Source: Elusimicrobia bacterium GWA2_69_24
GTDB lineage: Bacteria; Elusimicrobiota; Elusimicrobia; UBA1565
Reading direction: 5' to 3'
Assembly: GCA_001799695.1 (NCBI GenBank)
Contig: MGTY01000076.1
Span: 1 to 54,605 of the forward strand
Length of the DNA stretch: 54,605 nt
This document shows, one piece after another, positions 1 to 6,064 of the stretch. Made by a program: the position numbers and the translations under genes. Every line of letters begins with the position of its first letter. Position 1 is the stretch's first letter. The notes under the pieces are model-generated. The model saw nothing but the letters and a program-made list of their open reading frames with translations. It ran no database searches and had not been told where the DNA came from.

Positions 1-668
1 CGCTCCGCCACGGGCAGGGAGGCGATGAAGGCGCGCAGGGAGGCGACCGCTTCCAGCCGGAATTCTTCCCGGCGTACGACGCCCTTGGGGACCTTCTTGG
101 GCTCCAGCTCGAACTGGGGCTTGATGAGGGCGATGAGGTCGAAGGGCCGCGCCAGGCAGGCGATGACCGGGGTCAGGACCTTGGCGAGCGAAATGAAGGA
201 GACGTCCATCACCGCGAGGTCCAAGGACGGGTCGTCCGTCCCGAAGACGGCAGGGGTGAGGTCCCGCGCATGGGTGCGCTCCATGCAGACCACGCGCGGG
301 TCGGCGCGGAGTCGGGAGTCCAATTGGCCGTGGCCCACGTCCACGGCGTAGACCTTGACGGCGCCCCGCTGCAGCAGGCAGTCCGTGAAGCCGCCGGTCG
401 AGGCTCCCACGTCCAAAGCCAGCCGCCCGTAAGGGTCGACCCGGAATCCGTCCAGGGCCGCGGCGAGCTTGAGCCCGCCCCGCGAGACGTACGGGACCGC
501 ATCCTTGAGGACCTCGATGCGCGTCTCCAGGCGCAGCAGGTCTCCGGGCTTGGGGTCCTGCCGTCCCTCCACCCGGACCTTGCCGGCCATGATGGCGGCC
601 TGGGCTTTGGCGCGCGTCGCGAACAGGCCTTTGCGCAGCAGCAGCACGTCGAGACGTTCCTTTTGCAT
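1..668 (-). CDS. tlyA: TlyA-family rRNA 2'-O-methyltransferase, C-terminus cut by window edge
   Basis: About 222 residues are visible from ATG at 668. The start MQKERLDVLLLRKGLF followed by RAKAQAAIMAGKV is an S4 RNA-binding domain (about residues 1-65). It is followed by an FtsJ-type methyltransferase with the SAM-binding motif DVGASTGGFTDCLL (near residue 90) and the acidic strand LAVMDVSFIS. Known TlyA proteins methylate 2'-hydroxyls of cytidines in 16S and/or 23S rRNA; some were named hemolysins. The gene continues past base 1. No Shine-Dalgarno precedes the start, and a -10-like CATAAT lies only 9 bp upstream, so the mRNA may have almost no leader. It diverges from the TPR-kinase gene. 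Family assignment is firm; the target base is not visible. Confidence 0.92.
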   Translation of the reverse strand, partial: MQKERLDVLLLRKGLFATRAKAQAAIMAGKVRVEGRQDPKPGDLLRLETRIEVLKDAVPYVSRGGLKLAAALDGFRVDPYGRLALDVGASTGGFTDCLLQRGAVKVYAVDVGHGQLDSRLRADPRVVCMERTHARDLTPAVFGTDDPSLDLAVMDVSFISLAKVLTPVIACLARPFDLIALIKPQFELEPKKVPKGVVRREEFRLEAVASLRAFIASLPVAE

Positions 669-677
669 CGGTTGTTG

Positions 678-729
678 ATTATGGCCTATCCCCCGGCCCC
701 TTGACAATGCCGGGGGGCATCCCTAAACT
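678..729. promoter_or_regulatory. Divergent tlyA / TPR-kinase promoters sharing one -35 heptamer
   Basis: On the plus strand TTGACA (701-706) is followed by 17 bp and TAAACT (724-729), pointing to the kinase gene, which has a GGAGG before its ATG at 751. On the minus strand TTGTCA (707-702) is followed by 18 bp and CATAAT (683-678), pointing to tlyA. The heptamer TTGACAA at 701-707 therefore supplies both -35 hexamers. The two polymerases could not occupy it together, which would make initiation mutually exclusive. Spacing and hexamers are read from the sequence; activity is inferred. Confidence 0.6.
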
Positions 730-750
730 ATCGTCGGAGCCCGGAGGCAC

Positions 751-3174
751 ATGAGCAGGTCCACCCTTGGCGCGATTTTCTTCTGCCTTTCCCTATTCGT
801 GGGACCGCCGTCCTTTGCCCGGGACCCCGGCAACAAGCCCGGCGGTTGGGGCGGCGGCGGCTGGCTTGGGGATCTGGGCGAGGGGCCGTTCGTGCCGGGG
901 CAGGTGATCCAACTGCCGGGCGGGGGGAGCTACACGGTCCCGACTCCCAAGAACTACCTCAACGACAAGAAGGCCATGCAGGAAGCTCTCGCTGGGCTGG
1001 GTTCGCCAGAGGTCCGACAGCGTGCGGTCCAGTATTGCCAGGAGTACGGGGACGACTGCAACGCCTATATATCAGCCTTGGTGGCCTTCGACCAGAGGGG
1101 AGAGGCGGGGGCGGGGCGGTCGCCCGATGCATTCTTTTATATGAAGCAGATCAAGAATGCGAAGCTGCTGGATACGATCCGGGAGGATTCCCGGGTGGAG
1201 CGGGATTGGGAGAAGCTGCACGGCGTGAGCGAGCAGATCATCTCCCAGAACCCCAATCGTCCCCAAGGGTATCTGGGCGCCGCGGACGCGGCCCTGGGTA
1301 TGGGGCGGCCTCAGGATGCCATCAAATACCTTGAAGACGGTCTGGAACAGAATCCCGGCAGTGCGGAACTCTATTCCAAGCTCGCCCAGGCTAAGTACCA
1401 GAGCGGGGACATGAAGGGGGCGTTCGAGAGCGGCCGGCAGGCCATGGAACTGGGGGCGAAAGATTCCGGGACCTTCACCTTGACCAAGATGGCTCAGCAG
1501 CAGATGGCCCGCGGCGGCGGGGCGCCCGAGCCGGGCGACGGGAACGCCGGGGCGGGCGGACCGGCGCCGGACATGCCGCAGTCGGCCGATCCCGTATTCA
1601 ACCCGCCCGGGGCCGGCCAGATATCCTCCGCGCAGTTCCAGGCTTCGGACCGGCTCTACAAGAACGCGCAGGGCATGCTCCGCGCGCACGACTTCTCGGG
1701 CGCGGTGGAGGCGGCGACCAAGGCGCTCCAGTACAACGATAAGAACGCGGCCGCGCTCTACACGCGCTCCTTGGCCTTCATGCAGATGGGCCGTCACCAG
1801 CAGGCCCTGCAGGACATCGAAGCCGCGCTGACCCTGGCGCCGCGCAACGATACCCTGCTGCTGGCGAAGTCGAGCATCCTCAACCGCATGGGCCAGTACG
1901 GCTCGGCGCTGTCCATCGCCAAGCAGGTCGCCCAGATGCGTCCCGACAGCGCGGAGGCCTACCACAACATGGCCTGGGCTTTCGCCGGCCTGGGGGACCG
2001 GGCCGAGGCCGTTTCCGCGCTGCAGCGGGCGGCCTCCCTCGACGCGCGCTTCCAGCCGCTCTACCGGCAGGCCCTGCAGCTGCCGCAGGACGCGGACCTG
2101 GCCGCACTGTTCCTGGGCGGCCCCGGCGGCGACGCCTCCCGCCCGGCGAAGAAGGAGGGCGCGGGGCGCGGCAGCTCGCTTTTGGTCTGGATCGGCACCA
2201 TACTCGGCGGCATCCTGGTGGCTTTCCTCGCGGTCCTGGCGCTCACGCGCGAGGGAGGCGGCAAGATCAAGCGCGCCGCGCGGAGCCTCGCCTGGACCTC
2301 GCCCCGCGTGGGCGAGAAGGCCGTCCCGCGGGAAGGCGCCCCGACGCTGGCGGGGGTGGGCGGGGGCGGCGACATAATCGGCGGCTCCTTCCGCATCCTG
2401 CGCCAGATCGGCGCCGGGGGCATGGGGGTCGTGCACGAGGCCGTGGACGTCACGCTCGAGCGCCACGTCGCGGTCAAGAAGATGCGCGAGGAGATACGCT
2501 CGGACCCCCGGGAGCGGGAGCGCTTCCTGCGCGAGGCGAAGACGGTGGCGGCCCTGCATCACCCCAACATCGTGGAGATCTACCGCATCGTGGAGGAGAA
2601 CCTCGACGTGTACCTCGTGTTCGAGTATGTGGAGGGCCGGACCATCCACGAGGTCATGCGCGGGCGCAAGACCATGCCGGTGCCGGAGGCGGTGGCCGTC
2701 CTGCGGGGCATCTGCGCGGCCCTGGAGTTCGCGCACAAACGCAATGTGATCCATCGCGACCTCAAGCCAGCCAACGTCATGCTGGACGCCGAGGGGCGGG
2801 TGAAGGTCATGGATTTCGGGGTGGCCCGCATCACCCAGGATTCGCTGAGCCGGCTCTGCATGACGAACACCGTGGTCGGGACCCCGCCCTACATGGCTCC
2901 GGAGCAGGAACAGGGCATGGTCCGAAGGGAATCGGACCTGTACGCCCTCGCGGTGTGCTTCTACGAGATGGTGACCGGGCAGCTGCCCTTCAGCGGCGTG
3001 GGCGCCGGAATGCTCATGGCCAAGATCAACAAGACCTACATCCCGCCCTCGCGGGTGACGGCCGGACTCCCCGCCGGCCTGGACGCCTGGATGGACAAGG
3101 CCCTGGACCCCGAGCCTGACAAGCGCTGGCGGACCGCGGCCGAGTTCATCGATTCGTTGGAATCGGCGGTCTGA
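751..3174 (+). CDS. Membrane-anchored protein with N-terminal TPR domain and C-terminal Ser/Thr kinase
   Basis: 807 aa. A signal peptide (MSRSTLGAIFFCLSLFVG, cut near PSFA) is followed by TPR-like helices (about 130-240 and 300-450). A membrane helix lies at about 477-498 and a Hanks-type kinase at about 545-805. The kinase shows the glycine loop IGAGGMGVVHEA, the lysine VAVKK, the catalytic loop HRDLKPANV, DFG as DFGVAR, and the activation/APE region GTPPYMAPEQ. The layout predicts a periplasmic TPR sensor and a cytoplasmic kinase. This is the reverse order of PknB-type kinases, whose kinase domain is N-terminal. GGAGG precedes the ATG. The gene converges on the CsgG-like gene with only 3 bp between stop codons. 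Kinase identity is firm; ligand and substrates are unknown. Confidence 0.93.
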   Translation: MSRSTLGAIFFCLSLFVGPPSFARDPGNKPGGWGGGGWLGDLGEGPFVPGQVIQLPGGGSYTVPTPKNYLNDKKAMQEALAGLGSPEVRQRAVQYCQEYGDDCNAYISALVAFDQRGEAGAGRSPDAFFYMKQIKNAKLLDTIREDSRVERDWEKLHGVSEQIISQNPNRPQGYLGAADAALGMGRPQDAIKYLEDGLEQNPGSAELYSKLAQAKYQSGDMKGAFESGRQAMELGAKDSGTFTLTKMAQQQMARGGGAPEPGDGNAGAGGPAPDMPQSADPVFNPPGAGQISSAQFQASDRLYKNAQGMLRAHDFSGAVEAATKALQYNDKNAAALYTRSLAFMQMGRHQQALQDIEAALTLAPRNDTLLLAKSSILNRMGQYGSALSIAKQVAQMRPDSAEAYHNMAWAFAGLGDRAEAVSALQRAASLDARFQPLYRQALQLPQDADLAALFLGGPGGDASRPAKKEGAGRGSSLLVWIGTILGGILVAFLAVLALTREGGGKIKRAARSLAWTSPRVGEKAVPREGAPTLAGVGGGGDIIGGSFRILRQIGAGGMGVVHEAVDVTLERHVAVKKMREEIRSDPRERERFLREAKTVAALHHPNIVEIYRIVEENLDVYLVFEYVEGRTIHEVMRGRKTMPVPEAVAVLRGICAALEFAHKRNVIHRDLKPANVMLDAEGRVKVMDFGVARITQDSLSRLCMTNTVVGTPPYMAPEQEQGMVRRESDLYALAVCFYEMVTGQLPFSGVGAGMLMAKINKTYIPPSRVTAGLPAGLDAWMDKALDPEPDKRWRTAAEFIDSLESAV

Positions 3175-3177
3175 GCA

Positions 3178-4074
3178 CTAGCGTTCGCACCCTTCCATCA
3201 ATCTTGCGGCCTGCGCCTCCGCGGCCTGGAGCAGCGACAGTTCCTCCTGCGTCAGCAGGGTGCGGACCCCCGCGTCGTAGAGCTCCCGGAGTCGGCGGTA
3301 GAAGGCGGCACGGATCTGCAGGTTGCGGATCTCGGAGCCGGGGTTGCGTCTGATCTCCTTCAGGGAGAACGAGGGGGAGCGCATCTGCTCCACCCAGAAC
3401 CGCGCCTTGAGCTCCAGAGCGCCCGCCTGGAGACGGTCGACCCGCTCCTCCCAGCCGGAGCAGCCCTGCGCGGAGGGTTCCGCGCTGGCGCCGCGCTCCC
3501 ACCAGGCCGTGAAATCCATGTCGAGTTCCGGGAGGGGCACTATGAAAGAGTCCTCCGGGGCCGGCGCGGAAGGCGCGGCACGCTCCCAGTCCCGCCGCAC
3601 CTGGCCGACCGCGGCGCCCAGCACCCGTGCGTCCTGCGCGTCGATCAGGCGGGCGTTGATCTCGACCTGTCCGTCACCCGCGCGGAGCAGGGTGCCGGTG
3701 ACCACGGCGTCCACGCCCATGGTCCGGCCGAGCGCCTTGGCGTCCCGGGCGTCGACCATTCCGAGGTTCTGCAGCTTCTGCTCCGCGAGGACCTTGCCGA
3801 GGTTGCGCCGCTCCACGACCTTGAGGGAGGGCTGCTGCGCGAGGGCGGAGACCAGGCGCTCGGAGACCGCGGTCCCGCCGGCGGCGTCCGCCGGGTCGGA
3901 GGAGTCGAAGGGGAGCAGGGTGATCCGCTCGATCCCGGCGCGCTGGGCGATGCGCGCGAGCTCCGCCGCGATGCGGCGGTAGGCGGCGCTGCCGCCCGCC
4001 CACAAAGCCCCCGGCAGCCAGCCCGAGAGTGCGAGCAGGGCTCCCATCCGCAGTACCTTCCCCAGCCTTCCCAT
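3178..4074 (-). CDS. CsgG/FlgO-like secreted envelope protein
   Basis: 298 aa with a signal peptide (MGRLGKVLRMGALLALSGWLPGALWA). The core RITLLPFDSSDP...AVSERLVSALAQQPSLKVVERRNLGKVLAEQKLQ...GMVDARDAKALGRTMGVDAVVTGTLL is the FlgO/CsgG fold seen in proteins that build curli pores or outer-membrane flagellar structures. The strands LLPF, VVER and VVTGTL and the helix around LGKVLAEQK are typical. The C-terminal third (170-298) has no recognised domain. There is no lipobox Cys, unlike CsgG. TTGAAC-17-TACCTT ends 6 bp before the ATG, so the mRNA is probably leaderless, and an OmpR-like box lies upstream. The neighbouring OmpR-type regulator may control it. Family placement is moderately sure; the exact role is unknown. 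Confidence 0.75.
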   Translation of the reverse strand: MGRLGKVLRMGALLALSGWLPGALWAGGSAAYRRIAAELARIAQRAGIERITLLPFDSSDPADAAGGTAVSERLVSALAQQPSLKVVERRNLGKVLAEQKLQNLGMVDARDAKALGRTMGVDAVVTGTLLRAGDGQVEINARLIDAQDARVLGAAVGQVRRDWERAAPSAPAPEDSFIVPLPELDMDFTAWWERGASAEPSAQGCSGWEERVDRLQAGALELKARFWVEQMRSPSFSLKEIRRNPGSEIRNLQIRAAFYRRLRELYDAGVRTLLTQEELSLLQAAEAQAARLMEGCER

Positions 4075-4080
4075 GCCCTA

Positions 4081-4109
4081 AAGGTAGCCGGATTCCGCCC
4101 CGCGTTCAA
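4081..4109 (-). promoter_or_regulatory. Promoter of the CsgG-like gene, probably leaderless
   Basis: Reading the minus strand, TTGAAC (4109-4104) and TACCTT (4086-4081) are separated by 17 bp. The -10 ends 6 bp before the ATG at 4074, so the predicted +1 falls on the start codon. No Shine-Dalgarno is present. Confidence 0.5.
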
Positions 4110-4140
4110 TTCACAGAGGCCGAAATCTGGCGAAGCATCC

Positions 4141-4160
4141 GGTGTAACCGGGTGTAACCG
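4141..4160 (-). promoter_or_regulatory. OmpR-like binding box (GTTACA-N4-GTTACA)
   Basis: Two 10-bp direct repeats lie here. On the minus strand they read GTTACACCCGGTTACA, an exact match to the enterobacterial OmpR consensus GTTACANNNNGTTACA. The box lies between the OmpR-type regulator (stop at 4180) and the start of the CsgG-like gene (4074), centred about 76 bp upstream of the predicted start site. The repeat is seen directly; binding by the adjacent regulator is inferred. Confidence 0.5.
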
Positions 4161-4179
4161 CGGCCGAAACAACGGGCCC

Positions 4180-4899
4180 TTATTTTTTAAGGGTTTTCGG
4201 GAAATTCGGGCCTATGTAGGCGTAGCCGAACCCGCGGACCGACTTGATGCGGCGGATGATCTTCTCCGGCAGGGTCTTGCGCAGGCGGTTGATGAGGATG
4301 TCGAGGGCCCTGGAGATGGCGGGGTCTTCCCGGTTCTCGACGAGACGGAACAGGTCCTCGCGGGGCACGGGGGAGGGGGAACGTTCGACCAAGGTGCGCA
4401 GGAGCTCGTAGGTCTTGGGAGTCAGCGTGGCGGCGAGGACGCCGTCGAGGTATATCTCGTGGCGCTCGGGCAGGAAGGCCAGGTCGTCGCGGCGCTCGAT
4501 GCCGGCGTCCAGGTCCCTGCGGCGGAAGACCGCTTCGATCGTGGCCAGGAGCTCCTCGCCGTTGGGGCTCTTGGCGATGAAGTAGTCCGCTCCGGCCTTG
4601 AGGCAGGCCACCTTCTCTCCGGCGTAGTTGGTCAGCATGATGACCGGCGTCTTGCGGGTCTCGGGGAGTTCCCGTATGCGCCGGCAGAGCAGGGAGCCGT
4701 CCTGGTCGGTCAGCTGCAGGTCGAGGATGATGCAGTCCGGGGGGGACAGGCGGACCATGCGCAGAGCCTGGCGCCCGCTCGCGGCGGTGCGCAGGTCGGC
4801 ATAGCCGCTGGTCTTCAGCCAGAGGCGGATGATCTCGGACCAGTCATCGTCGTCTTCCACGATGAGTATCTGGGTCCCGACGCGCTTGCCGCCCGCCAT
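4180..4899 (-). CDS. OmpR/PhoB-type response regulator
   Basis: 239 aa. The receiver domain (about 10-125) has the acidic cluster EDDDD (15-19), phospho-acceptor Asp60 (CIILDLQL), Thr90 and Lys110. It is followed by a winged-helix DNA-binding domain (about 140-230) with the typical LTPKTYELLRTLVE, the recognition-helix region ISRALDILINRLRKTL and the wing SVRGFGYAYI. No sensor kinase gene adjoins it, so its partner is elsewhere, or the nearby Ser/Thr kinase may feed in. An extended -10 TGCTAGACT ends 9 bp from the ATG and no Shine-Dalgarno is visible. It probably acts on the GTTACA direct repeat just downstream. Family certain; target inferred. Confidence 0.93.
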   Translation of the reverse strand: MAGGKRVGTQILIVEDDDDWSEIIRLWLKTSGYADLRTAASGRQALRMVRLSPPDCIILDLQLTDQDGSLLCRRIRELPETRKTPVIMLTNYAGEKVACLKAGADYFIAKSPNGEELLATIEAVFRRRDLDAGIERRDDLAFLPERHEIYLDGVLAATLTPKTYELLRTLVERSPSPVPREDLFRLVENREDPAISRALDILINRLRKTLPEKIIRRIKSVRGFGYAYIGPNFPKTLKK

Positions 4900-4908
4900 A
4901 TCGAGCCA

Positions 4909-4917
4909 AGTCTAGCA
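4909..4917 (-). promoter_or_regulatory. Extended -10 of the OmpR-type regulator gene
   Basis: The minus strand carries TGC-TAGACT, whose last base (4909) is 9 bp from the ATG at 4899. The predicted start site is 2-3 nt before the ATG. There is no purine-rich ribosome site, consistent with near-leaderless translation. No convincing -35 is present. Confidence 0.4.
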
Positions 4918-4954
4918 AAAGAAGCCCGGGGATATCGGCGCGAGGGCGGTTTTT

Positions 4955-4963
4955 TGCCATAAT
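4955..4963 (+). promoter_or_regulatory. Possible extended -10 for the 127-aa gene
   Basis: TGC-CATAAT lies 43 bp before the ATG at 5007, which has its own GGAGG. The -35 region is poor, so this is a weak call. Confidence 0.3.
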
Positions 4964-5006
4964 GCGGAGGGCGCTTTCGCCGTGCGCGTGAATCGGAGGG
5001 ATCGCG

Positions 5007-5390
5007 ATGGGAATCTTCGACAAGGGGTCCGCTGGAGCGGAAGCCGGGCAGCAGGGACAACGCCCGGCTCCGGACGTGGTTGAGAAGATCGTGAAGGAAT
5101 ACGGCGCCTTCCTGGAGTCCTACGCTCCCAAGGCCGGGCGCATCAGCGACGTGGCCGAGCTGCCCCATCCCAAGGAGCGCATCAAGGAAGCCTTGCTCGC
5201 CGCTTTCGCCTACGCCGACGCCCCCATGAAGGAACTTCTGCGCGCGGGCTATGTCTGCCTCTACCACTGGCAGGAGCAGGTGGGTGATCCCGATGCGCTG
5301 CCCGAGGAAGCCCGGCAGCAGCTCCACGCCTACGCGGATGAGGAGCAGAAGACCCTCCAAGGCGACCTGGAGCGCCTGGGCCTGCTGTAG
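5007..5390 (+). CDS. Hypothetical soluble protein, 127 aa
   Basis: The start ATG has GGAGGG 7-8 bp upstream. The first 20 residues are low-complexity (GSAGAEAGQQGQRP). The rest is predicted helical, with acidic and alanine-rich stretches (APDVVEKIVKEYGAFLESYAPK, ERIKEALLAAFAYADAP, EEQKTLQGDLERLGLL). There is no signal peptide, membrane span or metal motif. I do not recognise the family. It stands alone between the OmpR-type regulator and the ssrA leader. Codon use matches the neighbours, and the ribosome site supports it as a real gene. Confidence 0.7.
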   Translation: MGIFDKGSAGAEAGQQGQRPAPDVVEKIVKEYGAFLESYAPKAGRISDVAELPHPKERIKEALLAAFAYADAPMKELLRAGYVCLYHWQEQVGDPDALPEEARQQLHAYADEEQKTLQGDLERLGLL

Positions 5391-5420
5391 ACTCCGCGGC
5401 GCCCCGCAACATCCCCGACC

Positions 5421-5449
5421 TTGCGCCCCGTCGGAGCCTCTGTTATACT
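5421..5449 (+). promoter_or_regulatory. ssrA promoter (TTGCGC-17-TATACT, extended -10)
   Basis: TTGCGC (5421-5426), a 17-bp spacer and TATACT (5444-5449) preceded by TGT form a strong sigma-70-type promoter. The predicted start is near 5456, about 190 nt before the mature 5' end of the tmRNA. It implies a long processed leader. Confidence 0.65.
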
Positions 5450-5455
5450 GATAAT

Positions 5456-5648
5456 GGGTATATTCAAGGAACCTGTAACCCGCATCTGACGCATCCGTAA
5501 GGTCGTTATAAGGTAATCGCGGCCTGGCCCGCGATACCATCTGGGGGTTCCGAAGGGGGCGGAGCCCCCTTGGGATGCACCGGCGCGAGCGAGCTTCCTT
5601 TCGAGCGCCGGTCTTCAGACCCCGAGCGGAGCAAGGGGTGCATCAGAT
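5456..5648 (+). ncRNA. Structured 5' leader of ssrA with competing pairings
   Basis: This non-coding stretch of about 190 nt holds several perfect or near-perfect stems. They are 5512-5522 with 5529-5538 (one bulge); 5553-5560 with 5564-5571 (loop GGA); 5574-5581 with 5637-5644 (GATGCACC/GGTGCATC); 5579-5586 with 5605-5612 (ACCGGCGC/GCGCCGGT); and 5537-5543 with 5644-5650 (CCATCTG/CAGATGG). The third and fourth stems share bases 5579-5581 and exclude each other. CATCTGA at 5483-5489 can also pair with 5643-5649. The last pairing reaches into the first two bases of mature tmRNA. It could govern RNase P processing, be a separate small RNA, or be an inserted palindromic repeat. Confidence 0.45.
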
Positions 5649-6004
5649 GGGGGTGAATAGGATCGACAGGGATCGTTTGTCTGAAGGCCGCAGGCCCTGG
5701 TTGGTCGGAGCCAGGATAAAAGCTGACCAAAACACAAAAGCCAACTCACCGTTGGCCTGGGCCACTGCCTAACAAGCAGTAAGTCCACGCCGGTCCCCAA
5801 CACCTGCTAGGGGAGCGCCGGCGTCAATCAGCAGGCTGGGAGCCGCGCCGCGCGCTTCGTCGGCGCGGTTCCGAGAACACACGGAGCTGGCCTCGGGATA
5901 CTCGTCCGGCGGTTTTCCCGGGGCGAGACCAACGTCGGACTAAGCCTGTAGTGGCCCCAGAGGGCGGTTCTTGGACGCGGGTGCGAATCCCGCCACCTCC
6001 ACCA
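5649..6004 (+). ncRNA. ssrA: tmRNA (SsrA)
   Basis: The 5' end GGGGGTGAATAGGATCGACA and the 3' end (GACTAAGCCTGTAG, T-arm GCGGGTGCGAATCCCGC, CACCTCC, ACCA) are tmRNA hallmarks. The acceptor stem GGGGGUG/CACCUCC contains a G3-U wobble, the alanine identity element of tRNA-Ala and tmRNA. The tag reading frame most likely resumes at GCT 5722-5724 and ends at TAA 5770-5772. It encodes ADQNTKANSPLAWATA, 16 residues. tmRNA with SmpB rescues stalled ribosomes and adds this degradation tag. CCA is encoded. The resume codon is inferred from the frame and the upstream A-rich ATAAAA; the RNA identity is sure. Confidence 0.96.
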
Positions 6005-6008
6005 TATG

Positions 6009-6048
6009 GCCGTCCGCGTCCCCGGGGATCCCCGGGGACGCGGACGGC
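6009..6048. repeat. 40-bp perfect palindrome after ssrA
   Basis: Every base from 6009 to 6048 pairs with its mirror around 6028/6029 (centre GGGGATCCCC, ends GCCGTCC and GGACGGC), giving 20-bp arms with no spacer. It starts 5 bp after the tmRNA CCA end and stops 16 bp before the first GGDEF start codon. No T-run follows on the plus strand, so it is not a classic intrinsic terminator, but its RNA would form a very stable hairpin limiting read-through. A protein operator or replication-linked cruciform is also possible. Confidence 0.8.
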
Positions 6049-6064
6049 GAATCGACCATACACC

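Noticed and set aside
1072..2754. 560-codon open frame on the minus strand
   Set aside because: It lies fully antisense to the TPR-kinase gene, has a His/Arg/Leu-rich composition typical of mirrored high-GC genes, and shows no domain.
5456..5648. 6S RNA in the ssrA leader
   Set aside because: The stems are several short branches rather than one long rod with a central bubble.
5575..5772. 65-codon open frame through the ssrA start
   Set aside because: Only its last 16 codons are meaningful, as the tmRNA tag; the rest is leader and acceptor-domain RNA.
5951..6064. N-terminal extension of the first GGDEF protein
   Set aside because: It would translate the tmRNA 3' end and the 40-bp palindrome; ATG 6065 fits the membrane start.
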